DNA of 64,000 nucleotides from Mycolicibacterium austroafricanum (GTDB taxonomy: Bacteria > Actinomycetota > Actinomycetes > Mycobacteriales > Mycobacteriaceae). The DNA lies in the NCBI RefSeq assembly GCF_902705885.1, contig NZ_CACSIP010000026.1, forward strand, positions 17,509-81,508. The letters run 5' to 3'. How positions within the stretch are numbered: position 1 is the first letter of the stretch; every line of letters begins with the position of its first letter. The notes under the pieces were generated by a model. That model saw only the letters and a program-made list of their open reading frames with translations, made no database searches and was not told the DNA's origin. Made by a program: the position numbers and the translations under genes. This document shows positions 37,205 to 45,946 of this stretch, in pieces.

Positions 37205-37771
37205 ATGAAGCAGTCACATCAGGCGCTGATCATCGTCGACGTGCAGAACGACTTCTGCGAGGGCGGCTCACTGGCGGTCACCGGCGGCGCGGCGGTGGCG
37301 CGCGGCATCAACGAACTGCTCGCGGCGGATCCCGGTTACGACCATGTGGTCGCCACCAAGGACTTCCACATCGATCCGGGCGACCACTTCTCCGAAACCC
37401 CCGACTTCGTGTCGTCGTGGCCCCGGCACTGTGTGGTCGCCACTCCGGGCACCGAGTTCCACCCCGACCTCGACATCGGCCCGGTGGAAGCGGTGTTCAG
37501 AAAGGGCCATCACTCGGCCGCCTACAGCGGGTTCGAGGGTGTCGACGACGACGGGACGACGCTGGCCGACTGGTTGCGTGGACGTGACGTCGACACCGTC
37601 GACATCGTCGGCATCGCCACTGACCACTGCGTGAAAGCCACCGCCGCCGACGCGGTGGCCGCCGGGTTCAGCACCAGGGTGTTGTTGGACCTCACTGCGG
37701 GGGTGTCCCCTGCGACCACCGCGGAGGCTGTGCAGGCATTACGCGCCGCCGGTGTGACGGTCGCCGGCTAG
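37205..37771 (+). CDS. pncA: Nicotinamidase/pyrazinamidase
   Basis: 188 residues. The enzyme hydrolyses nicotinamide to nicotinate for NAD salvage, and activates pyrazinamide in mycobacteria. Asp12 (VDVQNDFC), Lys100 (FRKGHHSAAYSGF) and Cys142 (GIATDHCVKATA) form the catalytic triad; Asp53, His55, His61 and His75 (KDFHIDPGDHF, PRHC) form the metal site. All are present, so activity is expected. ATG 37205 comes six bases after TACCGT, a leaderless arrangement. Although directly downstream of the cupredoxin operon it has its own promoter-like box. Confidence 0.93.
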   Translation: MKQSHQALIIVDVQNDFCEGGSLAVTGGAAVARGINELLAADPGYDHVVATKDFHIDPGDHFSETPDFVSSWPRHCVVATPGTEFHPDLDIGPVEAVFRKGHHSAAYSGFEGVDDDGTTLADWLRGRDVDTVDIVGIATDHCVKATAADAVAAGFSTRVLLDLTAGVSPATTAEAVQALRAAGVTVAG

Positions 37772-37945
37772 GTGAGAGTGGCCACACCGGCTGCGCCCAG
37801 AGTTTGCAGAGTCGGATAAACGGGCAGTTCAGCGGGTACGTGCCAACGCTTCGCCCCAGGTCCGAGCGGTTCGCCGCATGTTCCCGACCTGGGCACACCG
37901 TATTGTCGCCTTGATCGTCCCCGTCCGCCAGAAGAAGAGTGCCCC

Positions 37946-40084
37946 TTGACCCAAGTCTCCAACCCCAATGCCGTCCCCCAGGAAATCTGGCGCGGCAAGG
38001 CCTATCCGCTCGGGGCGACCTACGACGGCTCCGGCACCAACTTCGCGTTGTTCAGCGAGGTCGCCGAGCGCGTCGAGTTGTGCCTGTTCGACGCGGACGG
38101 GGCCGAGACCAGGATGACCCTGCCGGAGGTGGACGCGTTCGTCTGGCACGGGTTCCTGCCCAACATCGAACCCGGCCAGCGCTACGGCTACCGCGTGCAC
38201 GGTCCGCACGATCCCGACGCCGGCCACCGGTGTAACCCGAACAAGCTGCTGCTGGACCCGTATGCGAAGGCGATCGACGGCAACTTCGTCTGGAACCAGT
38301 CGTTGTTCGGCTACAACTTCGGCGACGAGGACAGCCGCAACGACGACGACTCCGCGGCGAGCATGCCCAAGTCGGTGGTGATCAACCCGTACTTCGACTG
38401 GGGTGTGGACCGCCCGCCCAAGCACGAGTACGCCGACACCATCATCTACGAGGCGCACGTCAAGGGGCTCACCGAGACCCATCCCGACATCCCCGAGCAG
38501 ATGCGCGGTACCTACGCAGCCGTGGCACACCCGGCGATCATCGAGCACCTCCAGGAGATGGGCATCACCGCGATCGAACTGATGCCGGTGCACCATTTCG
38601 CCAACGACTCCACGCTGATCGACAAGGGGCTGTCGAACTACTGGGGTTACAACACCATCGGGTTCTTCGCCCCCGACTCGAAATACAGCAGCAGCGGCAC
38701 CCCCGGCGGTCAGGTGCAGGAGTTCAAGGCGATGGTGCGCAGCCTGCACGAAGCTGGGATCGAGGTGATCCTCGACGTGGTCTACAACCACACCGCTGAG
38801 GGCAACCACCTGGGCCCAACGGTCTCGATGCGGGGCATCGACAACGCGGCCTACTACCGGTTGGTGGAGGACGACAAGCGCTACTACATGGACTACACCG
38901 GCACCGGGAACAGTCTGAACGTCGGCCACCCGCATTCGCTGCAGCTGATCATGGATTCGCTGCGGTACTGGGTGACCGAGATGCACGTCGACGGGTTCCG
39001 GTTCGATCTGGCGTCGACGCTGGCCAGGGAGTTCTATGACGTCGACAAGCTGTCGACGTTCTTCGAACTGGTGCAACAGGATCCGACCGTCAGCCAGGTC
39101 AAGTTGATCGCCGAACCGTGGGACGTCGGCCCCGGTGGCTATCAGGTCGGGAACTTCCCGCCGCAGTGGACGGAGTGGAACGGCAAGTACCGCGACACCG
39201 TGCGCGACTTCTGGCGCGGTGAGCCCGCCACGCTCGACGAGTTCGCCTACCGGCTGACCGGCTCGGCGGACCTCTACGAGAACACCGCGCGGCGTCCGGT
39301 GGCGTCGATCAACTTCGTCATCGCCCACGACGGGTTCACGCTGCGGGACCTGGTGTCCTACAACGAGAAACACAACGAGGCCAACGGCGAGGACAACAAC
39401 GACGGTGAGAGCCACAACCGGTCCTGGAACTGCGGTGTCGAGGGCCCCACTGAAGATAGCGAAGTCAACGCGTTGCGGGCACGGCAGGAACGCAATTTCC
39501 TGACCACGCTGCTGTTGTCGCAGGGTGTTCCGATGATCTGCCATGGCGACGAACTCGGACGGACGCAGGGCGGCAACAACAACGGGTACTGCCAGGACAA
39601 CGAGACCACCTGGATCGACTGGGCCAATGCCGACGCCGACCTGCTCGAGTTCACCAGGTCGGTGTCGGCCCTGCGCGCCGCGCACCCGGTCTTCCGGCGG
39701 CGCCGGTTCTTCAGCGGGAAGCCGGTGGGCCGGCGCGGCCAGGCCGGCCTGCCGGACATCGCGTGGTTCACCCCGGACGGTACGGAGATGACCGGCGAGG
39801 ACTGGGGTTCGGGCTTCGCCAAGTCGCTGGCGGTCTACCTCAACGGCCACGGCATACCCGACCCGGACACCCGCGGGCAGCGGATCGTCGACGATTCGTT
39901 CGTGCTGTGTTTCAACGCTCACTACGAGCCGATCAAGTTCAAGCTGCCGCCGAAGAAGTTCGCAGCGTCGTGGCAGGTCGTGGTCGACACCGCGGCTGCC
40001 CCCGGCGCCGAGCCCAAACCGGTTGGCAAGACGGTGTCGGTCGAGGCCAGAGCGGTGCTGGTGCTGCGCGCGCCGGTAGAGTGA
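37946..40084 (+). CDS. glgX: Glycogen debranching enzyme GlgX/TreX
   Basis: 712 residues of GH13. The N-terminal CBM48 domain (YPLGATYDGSGTNFALFSEVAERVELCLFD) is complete. The catalytic set is Asp354 (DGFRFDLAS), Glu390 (IAEPWDVGPGGYQVGNFP) and the pair His461-Asp462 (VIAHDGFTLRDLVSYNEKHNEANGE). It removes alpha-1,6 branches from glycogen after phosphorylase action. The start is TTG 37946, the only in-frame start ahead of the CBM; no strong SD is seen. It belongs with the maltokinase and GH65 genes further on in alpha-glucan turnover, although not in one operon. Confidence 0.92.
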   Translation: MTQVSNPNAVPQEIWRGKAYPLGATYDGSGTNFALFSEVAERVELCLFDADGAETRMTLPEVDAFVWHGFLPNIEPGQRYGYRVHGPHDPDAGHRCNPNKLLLDPYAKAIDGNFVWNQSLFGYNFGDEDSRNDDDSAASMPKSVVINPYFDWGVDRPPKHEYADTIIYEAHVKGLTETHPDIPEQMRGTYAAVAHPAIIEHLQEMGITAIELMPVHHFANDSTLIDKGLSNYWGYNTIGFFAPDSKYSSSGTPGGQVQEFKAMVRSLHEAGIEVILDVVYNHTAEGNHLGPTVSMRGIDNAAYYRLVEDDKRYYMDYTGTGNSLNVGHPHSLQLIMDSLRYWVTEMHVDGFRFDLASTLAREFYDVDKLSTFFELVQQDPTVSQVKLIAEPWDVGPGGYQVGNFPPQWTEWNGKYRDTVRDFWRGEPATLDEFAYRLTGSADLYENTARRPVASINFVIAHDGFTLRDLVSYNEKHNEANGEDNNDGESHNRSWNCGVEGPTEDSEVNALRARQERNFLTTLLLSQGVPMICHGDELGRTQGGNNNGYCQDNETTWIDWANADADLLEFTRSVSALRAAHPVFRRRRFFSGKPVGRRGQAGLPDIAWFTPDGTEMTGEDWGSGFAKSLAVYLNGHGIPDPDTRGQRIVDDSFVLCFNAHYEPIKFKLPPKKFAASWQVVVDTAAAPGAEPKPVGKTVSVEARAVLVLRAPVE

Positions 40085-40199
40085 CGCCGAATCCCCCGAC
40101 GATCCCGAAAGGCACCTGAAAGCCGTTGCGCGCCACGGCGCTTAGTGGCCCGAGTTCAGCTGTTTTCCCGACGCCGTGTGTTAGCTTGAAAGTGCTGTT

Positions 40200-40308
40200 G
40201 CAACCGTGGCCGCCGAGTTGGCATCGGTAGTTTCAGATTGCCACCGGCCGGGCGGGCCGGGTGTAGGAGCCGAAGAGCGGCGGCGTCCTACCCGGCGGCC
40301 ACGGTTGC
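40200..40308. repeat. Long inverted repeat with nested hairpin
   Basis: GCAACCGTGGCCGCCG (40200-40215) is repeated as its perfect complement at 40293-40308, a 16-bp stem across 77 bases. Inside, GTAGGA and TCCTAC form a smaller hairpin around GCCGAAGAGC-type sequence. It fills the space between glgX and the SDR gene together with the tandem repeats that start where the right arm ends. Confidence 0.75.
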
Positions 40309-40410
40309 CAGCCTGCACGGCCCGCCGTGGTCGCCAGCCTGCACGGCCCGCCGTGGTCGCCAGCCTGCACGGCCCGCCGTGGTCGCCAGCCTGCACGGCC
40401 CGCCGTGGTG
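40307..40410. repeat. Tandem repeat, four units of 26 bp
   Basis: Four head-to-tail copies begin at 40307, 40333, 40359 and 40385; the first three are identical in the core GCCAGCCTGCACGGCCCGCC, the last differs at its end. Each unit contains CACGG-CCCG-CCGTG, so each can fold into its own hairpin. The array stops 15 bases before the SDR start codon. No spacers exist between units, so it is not CRISPR. Confidence 0.85.
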
Positions 40411-40425
40411 TCCCACACTGGAGTC

Positions 40426-41202
40426 ATGTTCTCAGTAGCGGATCGGTCAGTCCTGGTCACTGGGGGAAGTAAGGGAATCGGCCTCGGCATCGCCTCGGTG
40501 TTCGCCACGGCCGGCGCGCACGTGGCGATCGCGGCTCGCTCGCAGTCGGACCTGGACTCCGCGGTCACCCAACTCGACGACCTCGGCGAAGGCCGGGTGA
40601 TCGGCGTCCGCGCCGACGTGTCCGACCGTGACTCCTGCACCGCGATGGCGGCGGCGGTGGTGGACGCGTTCGGCGGGATCGATGTGCTGTGCGCCAACGC
40701 CGGCATCTTCCCCGAGGCGCCGCTGAAGACGATGACACCCGCGCAGTTGTCGGAAGTTCTCGACGTCAACGTCAAGGGCAACGTGTACAGCGTGCAGGCG
40801 TGCCTGGACGCGCTGATCGCCTCTGGACGTGGCCGCATCGTGCTGACCTCGTCGATCACCGGTCCGATCACCGGATTCCCCGGTTGGACGCACTACGGCG
40901 CGTCGAAGGCCGCGCAACTGGGGTTCATGAGGACCGCCGCGATCGAGTTGGCGCCGCACAAGATCACGGTCAACGCCGTGCTGCCGGGCAACATCCTGAC
41001 CGAGGGCCTGCAGGACCTGGGCGAGGACTACCTGGCCGGGATGGCGAAGGCGATACCGGCGGGGGCACTCGGCACCCCCGCTGACATCGGTTACACGGCG
41101 GTGTTCCTGGCCAGCGACGAAGCGGGTTACCTCACCGGCCAGTCGATCGCGGTCGACGGCGGGCAGGTGCTGCCCGAGTCTCCGGACGCGGTCACGCCTT
41201 GA
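40426..41202 (+). CDS. Short-chain dehydrogenase/reductase (FabG-like)
   Basis: 258 residues. VLVTGGSKGIGLGIASVFATAGAHVAIAAR binds NAD(P); NAG of LCANAGIF is followed by the Ser of TSSITGP and the YxxxK of HYGASKAAQLGFM, so the classical SDR tetrad is complete. AVLPGNILTEGL and LTGQSIAVDGGQVLP are typical of 3-oxoacyl reductase-like enzymes. The substrate is unknown. ATG 40426 follows a GGAG site; in-frame codons to 40327 only read through the repeat array and are rejected. It ends overlapping the maltokinase 3' end by 11 bases. Confidence 0.9.
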   Translation: MFSVADRSVLVTGGSKGIGLGIASVFATAGAHVAIAARSQSDLDSAVTQLDDLGEGRVIGVRADVSDRDSCTAMAAAVVDAFGGIDVLCANAGIFPEAPLKTMTPAQLSEVLDVNVKGNVYSVQACLDALIASGRGRIVLTSSITGPITGFPGWTHYGASKAAQLGFMRTAAIELAPHKITVNAVLPGNILTEGLQDLGEDYLAGMAKAIPAGALGTPADIGYTAVFLASDEAGYLTGQSIAVDGGQVLPESPDAVTP

Positions 41203-42511
41203 GGATGCGCTCGATCGACCGCATCGGGATAGGCAGCCAGGACGGGCGGAAGCGCGCCTCGTAGGCCGCCTCGTACACCGCCTTGTCCAGTTCGTAGGCG
41301 GCGAGCACCTGACCTGAATCCCGCGGATCCGCTCCGGCCACCGCGGCGTAACCGTCGCAGAACGCCGCACTGTTGCGCGCCACCCAGTCCCGCGCCCGGT
41401 CGGGGTCGACCGCCACGTCGGCCGAATCCTGATGGGCGGCGTACTCGAAGGACCGCAGCACCCCGGCGACGTCGCGCAATGCCGAATCCGGCCGTCGGCG
41501 TTCGTCGAGCGGTTGGCCCGGTTCACCCTCGAAGTCGATCAGCAGCCACCGCTGCGGCGTCCGAAGCACCTGGCCCAGATGCAGGTCGCCGTGCACCCGC
41601 TGGACCGGGATCGTCTCGTCGGCGAGCAAGCGGTAGCGCTCCTCGATCAGCGGCAGGTGGTCCTGCAGCGCGGGCGCCGCCAGCGCCGCCGAGCGCAACC
41701 GCTGCAACGACGTCTCGACGGGGAAAGGCGCCGATGACGTGCCCAGCTGCTCGGCGAGCGTCGCGTGCACCGACGCGACGGCCTCGCCGAGCGCCCGGGA
41801 CTCGACGGCGAAGTCGGCCGCTTCCCGGCCTGCGTACAGGCTGCGGGTGTTGGCCGTGGCCATGTCCCAGCCCTCGGTGCTGTTCGCCGCGAACTCCGTC
41901 ACCATGCCGAGGGCGCACGGCTCTGATCCTGTTGCGTCCCAAGATGTCTCGTACGATCCGAGCAGCCGCGCGACATGCGGGTTGCCCGCCCGGGCCAGCA
42001 CCCGGTTCAGCTCGATGTCGGGGTTGATCCCGGGGGTGATCCGGCGGAACAGCTTGAGCACCGCCCGGTCGCCGAAGATGACGCTGGTGTTGCTCTGCTC
42101 GGCCCCCGACGCCCGTGGTGTCGCGTCCAGCGGCAGCGTGACGTCGGGTTCCCTGCCGAAGCGCAGCTGCCCCACGACGGCCGACGCGTCGATCAGCGCC
42201 AACAGACGGTGTGCGGCGTCCGGGTCGTAGAGGGCGTCGTAGCCGCGGTGGTGGCCGTCCGGACCCGGGGCCGTTCCGATGGTCGCGACCTCGCGGTACC
42301 TGTCCTCGGGAGCACTGTCCCACCGCACCAGCACCTGATAGCGCTCGGCGGAGCCGTCGGTGTAGGTGGCGTCGAGGAGCACGAACTCGAGGTCGTCACC
42401 CAGCGGGGCGACCACCGCAGGCTCGACCGACGCCAGTTCCCGGCTGCGGCCGGCGTACCAGCGCTGGTGTCGCATCCAATCGCCGAACGGCAGTGTCATC
42501 TCCGGGGTCAT
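41192..42511 (-). CDS. mak: Maltokinase
   Basis: 439 residues. The enzyme phosphorylates maltose with ATP to maltose 1-phosphate, substrate of GlgE for alpha-glucan synthesis. The N-terminal MTLPFGDWMRHQRWYAGRSRELASVE is the mycobacterial Mak/Pep2 lid region. Kinase-like motifs are NTSVIFGDRAVLKLFRRI, VQRVHGDLHLGQVL (catalytic loop) and WLLIDFEGEP (metal Asp). ATG 42511 follows GGAGATCGGAC. In M. tuberculosis the gene follows treS directly; here the upstream neighbour is a divergent HugZ-like gene, so treS must be elsewhere or absent. The 3' end overlaps the SDR gene. Confidence 0.92.
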   Translation of the reverse strand: MTPEMTLPFGDWMRHQRWYAGRSRELASVEPAVVAPLGDDLEFVLLDATYTDGSAERYQVLVRWDSAPEDRYREVATIGTAPGPDGHHRGYDALYDPDAAHRLLALIDASAVVGQLRFGREPDVTLPLDATPRASGAEQSNTSVIFGDRAVLKLFRRITPGINPDIELNRVLARAGNPHVARLLGSYETSWDATGSEPCALGMVTEFAANSTEGWDMATANTRSLYAGREAADFAVESRALGEAVASVHATLAEQLGTSSAPFPVETSLQRLRSAALAAPALQDHLPLIEERYRLLADETIPVQRVHGDLHLGQVLRTPQRWLLIDFEGEPGQPLDERRRPDSALRDVAGVLRSFEYAAHQDSADVAVDPDRARDWVARNSAAFCDGYAAVAGADPRDSGQVLAAYELDKAVYEAAYEARFRPSWLPIPMRSIERILKA

Positions 42512-42639
42512 GTCCGATCTCCTGCCGGCATGTCGGCGGGGCCTGGTGAGCGGGTGCGCGTCGCAACATCCATCAGTTCTCAAACCTACCCAGGACGGCG
42601 GGGGATGAATCACCCGAGCGCACGCGCTATCGTGCCGAC

Positions 42640-43452
42640 GTGACCTCCGGCGGTGCGACACGCGACCATGGCGACCCGGGAGACGCGCCGACCGTGCCGC
42701 CCCCGCTGACCGATCCGGTCAACACGATCCGGCCGTCGGCCGCCGAGGAGGCCCGCACCATCGCCGCGTCGACGAACACCGGCACGCTGGCGTCACTGAC
42801 GGCCGACGGTGATCCGTGGGCGTCGTTCGTCACCTACGGTCTGCTCGGCGGTGCGCCGGTGCTGTGCGTGTCCAACCTCGCCGAGCACGGCCGCAACCTG
42901 GCCGGTGACCCGCGGGCCAGCATCGCGATCGTCGCTCCCGGCACTCAGTCCGATCCACTGGCCACCGGCCGGATCACGCTGGCCGGGCACGTCACCGCAC
43001 CCGAGGGCGACGAGCGCGCCGCCGCGCGTGCGGCGCATCTGTCCGCGGTGGACGCCGCCAAGTACTACATCGACTACACCGACTTCTCGTTGTGGGTGTT
43101 GCGGGTGGCCCGGGTGCGGTGGGTCGGCGGCTACGGCCGCATGGACTCGACCAGCGGGCAGGATTACTCCGCCGCACAGCCCGACCCGGTGACACCTCTG
43201 TCGGCCGGCGCCGTGAGCCACCTCAACGACGATCACGCCGACGCGCTCGCCGCGATGGCCCGCACGCTCGGTGGGTACCCCGACACCACCGCCGCGGTGT
43301 GCACCGGGCTGGACCGCTACGGCCTCGATCTTCGGCTGACCACCGATCGCGGAATGGCCTACACCCGCATCGGGTACGCCGAGCCGATCGACTCGATAGA
43401 CGAATTACGGCCGGCGACAGTCGAACTGACGCGACGGGCACGCCAGAGCTGA
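42640..43452 (+). CDS. HugZ-like PPOX protein with DUF2470 tail
   Basis: 270 residues. An N-terminal split barrel (ASTNTGTLASLTADGDPWASFVTYGLLGGAPVLCVSNLAEHGRNLAGDPRASIAIV) is followed from about residue 190 by DUF2470 (LSAGAVSHLNDDHADALAAMARTLGG). This two-domain layout is that of HugZ-type heme-utilisation proteins, though in actinobacteria some relatives may bind F420 or flavin instead. GTG 42640 sits six bases after TATCGT, a leaderless start. It is divergent from mak and followed by the OPRT-like gene 32 bases later. Confidence 0.82.
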   Translation: MTSGGATRDHGDPGDAPTVPPPLTDPVNTIRPSAAEEARTIAASTNTGTLASLTADGDPWASFVTYGLLGGAPVLCVSNLAEHGRNLAGDPRASIAIVAPGTQSDPLATGRITLAGHVTAPEGDERAAARAAHLSAVDAAKYYIDYTDFSLWVLRVARVRWVGGYGRMDSTSGQDYSAAQPDPVTPLSAGAVSHLNDDHADALAAMARTLGGYPDTTAAVCTGLDRYGLDLRLTTDRGMAYTRIGYAEPIDSIDELRPATVELTRRARQS

Positions 43453-43484
43453 GCGGCCCGCATGCGTGCAATACCATCGCGGGT

Positions 43485-44060
43485 ATGGCTGAGCAGCAGC
43501 GACCTGACACCTGGCAGGCGGCATTCGACCTGATCCGCACCCGGGGCCACGAACGTCGTGACGAGCCGTTCCGGCTGGCCAGCGGCCAGCTCAGCCACGA
43601 CTACATCGACGGCAAGTACGCCGTGGACACCGGCGAGCGGCTCACCATCGTGTCCAGGGCGGTCGCAGATCTGGCCGCGCTCAACGGGATCGTGTTCGAT
43701 GCGGTCGGCGGCCTGACGATGGGCGCCGACCCGCTGGCGCACGGCGTCGCCATGGTGACCGGCAAAGCGTGGTTCTCGGTGCGCAAGGAACAGAAGTCAC
43801 GCGGACGCGAGCAGTGGATCGAGGGCACCCGACTGCAAACCGGCACCAGGGTGCTGCTCGTCGACGACGTCATCAGCACCGGCGGATCCACCGAGATCGC
43901 GCTGGAGCGGGTGACGGCGGTCGGCGCCGTGCCGGTCGGCGTCATCCCGATGGTCGACCGGGGCGACGTGGCGGCCCGCCGGTTCGCGCAACACGGCGTG
44001 CCGTTCTTCGCGCTGGTCAGCTACCGCGATCTGGGTATCGAACCGGTCGCCGACGTGTGA
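43485..44060 (+). CDS. Orotate phosphoribosyltransferase-like protein
   Basis: 191 residues. The PRPP loop is VLLVDDVISTGGSTEIALERV, and FRLASGQLSHDYIDGKYA, AVGGLTMGADPLAHGVAM and WFSVRKEQKSRGREQWIEG match OPRT active-site segments. OPRT makes OMP in pyrimidine synthesis, but the gene is far from other pyr genes here, so it may be a paralogue or salvage enzyme. ATG 43485 follows TACCAT by seven bases (leaderless pattern). Its stop codon is part of a strong stem-loop shared with the ABC operon. Confidence 0.8.
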   Translation: MAEQQRPDTWQAAFDLIRTRGHERRDEPFRLASGQLSHDYIDGKYAVDTGERLTIVSRAVADLAALNGIVFDAVGGLTMGADPLAHGVAMVTGKAWFSVRKEQKSRGREQWIEGTRLQTGTRVLLVDDVISTGGSTEIALERVTAVGAVPVGVIPMVDRGDVAARRFAQHGVPFFALVSYRDLGIEPVADV

Positions 44061-44108
44061 ATCGGGCGCGCCCACGCACCCACACCGTCGCGTTGCGCGC
44101 CCGATTCA
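44058..44108. terminator. Two-way terminator with stop codons in both arms
   Basis: TGAATCGGGCGCGC (44058-44071) pairs perfectly with GCGCGCCCGATTCA (44095-44108) around a 23-base loop. The left arm begins with the plus-strand TGA, and the right arm ends with the minus-strand TGA of the ABC ATPase gene. A 14-bp GC-rich stem at a convergent junction is strong evidence for an intrinsic terminator without a U-run. Confidence 0.75.
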
Positions 44109-45155
44109 GCGGGGGACGACCAGGACACCGCCCGGCTCGAGGCCCACGGTCACCGGGTCCCCGGCCGCGAACCTGCGCGCAGCCGGGCTGGCCATCTGGG
44201 CGTTGATCACCGAACCGTCGGCCAGTACCACGTTCACCCGGGAGATGGCGCCCAGAAAGGACACCGCGCTGACCGTCGCGGTGCCGGCGGCATCGGCGGT
44301 GAGGGTGACCGTCTCGGGGCGCACCATGGCCAGCCCGTCCCCGGACGCGACCGAGCCCGCCAGCACGGGCACCGCCGCGCCGAGCAGGTGCGCGCGACCG
44401 CCGGAAACCCGGGCCGGCACTTTGTTGTTCAGCCCCACGAACTCCGCGACGAACGGCGTCGCGGGGTTGGCGTAGAGGTCGGCCGGGGCGGCGAGCTGTT
44501 CGAGCCGGCCCTGGCGCATCACCCCGACCCGGTCGGCGACGGCCAGCGCCTCCTCCTGATCGTGGGTGACGAACAGGGTGGTCGTGCCCACCTCGAGCTG
44601 GACCCGGCGGATCTGTTCGCGCAGCTGGGTACGGACCTTGGCGTCCAGGGCCGACAGCGGCTCGTCGAGCAGCAGGACCCGCGGTTGGATCGCCAGCGCC
44701 CGGGCCAGCGCCACCCGCTGCTGCTGGCCGCCGGAGAGCTCGGCGGCGTACTTGCCGGTGTGGGCGGTCAAGCCGACCAGATCCAGCATGTCGGATGCCC
44801 GGGCAAGCCTGTCGCGCTTGGTTTTCCCGCGCATCTTCAGGCCGAAGGCGACGTTGTCGAGCACGGTCAGGTGCGGGAACAGGCTGTAGGCCTGGAACAC
44901 CATCCCCATGTCCCGCTTGTTGGCGGGCACCCTGCCGAGGTCGACCCCGCCGACCGACACCGTGCCCGACGTCGCCTCGTCCAGGCCCGCAAGAATCCGC
45001 AGCGCGGTGGTCTTGCCGCAGCCCGAGGGGCCCAGCAGCACCACCAGTTCCCCGGGCTCGATGTGCAGCGTCAGGCCGTCGAGGGCTCTGGCGCTGCCGT
45101 ACGCCCGGGTGAGTTCGGTCAGCTCGACGGCCACCGCAGAATCGTGCCGGCTCAT
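44106..45155 (-). CDS. ABC importer ATPase (PotA/FbpC type)
   Basis: 349 residues. Walker A GPSGCGKTT (residues 42-50), signature LSGGQQQRVALARAL, Walker B VLLLDEPLSALD and the His switch FVTHDQEEALAVADRVGVM are all present; the C-terminal 100 residues are a TOBE domain. It powers the importer encoded by the next three genes upstream. It starts at ATG 45155 with an ATGA overlap to the permease. Last gene of a four-gene operon transcribed from 47983. Confidence 0.93.
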   Translation of the reverse strand: MSRHDSAVAVELTELTRAYGSARALDGLTLHIEPGELVVLLGPSGCGKTTALRILAGLDEATSGTVSVGGVDLGRVPANKRDMGMVFQAYSLFPHLTVLDNVAFGLKMRGKTKRDRLARASDMLDLVGLTAHTGKYAAELSGGQQQRVALARALAIQPRVLLLDEPLSALDAKVRTQLREQIRRVQLEVGTTTLFVTHDQEEALAVADRVGVMRQGRLEQLAAPADLYANPATPFVAEFVGLNNKVPARVSGGRAHLLGAAVPVLAGSVASGDGLAMVRPETVTLTADAAGTATVSAVSFLGAISRVNVVLADGSVINAQMASPAARRFAAGDPVTVGLEPGGVLVVPR

Positions 45156-45946
45156 CCGGTTGCCCCCGGGATCACAGTGCTCTTGCTGCGCCGCCTGCGT
45201 TGTCCACGGGTCATCAGCGACAGCAGCAACAGCAGCGCGAACCCGAACAGCAGGGTGGCCAGCGACGCCGCGACCGACGTCGGACCGTCGCTCTTCCCGA
45301 TCAGCACGATCTGCACCTGCAGGGTCTGATAACCGCTCAGCGACGCGATGGTGTACTCGCCCAGGACCACCGCGATGGAGATGAAGGCGGCGGACAGGAT
45401 GCCCGGCCAGATGTTGGGCACCACCACCCGAACGATCGTCGACATCCAGCCCGCACCAAGGGATCTGGCGGCTTCCGCGAGTGTCTGCAGGTCGATCGCC
45501 GACAGGGCCGCATCGAGGGCGCGATAGGCGAACGGCAGCACGACGATCACGTAGACGAACGTCAACGTCAGTGCCGACTCACCGAGAAGGTAGGTCACCC
45601 ACAGGTAGACGTTGCGCAGTCCGACGACGATCACCAGCGCCGGAATCGTCAACGGCAACAGACAGCAGAACTCGAGCAGTCCACTCATCCACCGGGCCCG
45701 CAGCCGCACCCAGATCATCGTCGGCACCAAAAGCGCCAGCATCGCCGCCACCGTGAACACCGCGAGCAGCAACGACACCACGATCGCCTGGTAGAGGGCA
45801 TCGTCGGTGACCAGGTTGGCCCACGCCTGCCAGGTCCGCCCGTCTCCGAGCAGCTTGCGGGTGGAGAAGTCGGCCATCGCGTACAGCGGGAAACCGAAGA
45901 ACAACCCGAAGACCACCCACAGCCCGGTCCGCACCGCCGTGTTCAT
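45152..45946 (-). CDS. ABC importer permease 2
   Basis: 264 residues with six membrane helices. The EAA-type loop is LAEAARSLGAGWMSTIVRVVVPNIWPGILSAAFISIAVVLGEYTIASL, which docks to the ATPase. ATG 45946 overlaps the stop of permease 1 (ATGA); a longer frame upstream reads through that gene and is rejected. It forms a heterodimeric channel with the other permease, PotC/PhnV-like. Confidence 0.9.
   Translation of the reverse strand: MNTAVRTGLWVVFGLFFGFPLYAMADFSTRKLLGDGRTWQAWANLVTDDALYQAIVVSLLLAVFTVAAMLALLVPTMIWVRLRARWMSGLLEFCCLLPLTIPALVIVVGLRNVYLWVTYLLGESALTLTFVYVIVVLPFAYRALDAALSAIDLQTLAEAARSLGAGWMSTIVRVVVPNIWPGILSAAFISIAVVLGEYTIASLSGYQTLQVQIVLIGKSDGPTSVAASLATLLFGFALLLLLSLMTRGQRRRRSKSTVIPGATG

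Noticed and set aside
37829..39922. Long antisense frame over glgX
   Set aside because: Same ghost effect; the glgX frame has complete catalytic residues and the antisense product has no recognisable fold.
40307..40410. Possible CRISPR array
   Set aside because: Units are directly adjacent with no unique spacers, and no cas gene is near. The same holds for the repeats at 56087-56184.
40327..40425. N-terminal extension of the SDR through the repeats
   Set aside because: It would translate the tandem repeat into VASLHGPPWSP units, unlike any SDR N-terminus; ATG 40426 fits the family.
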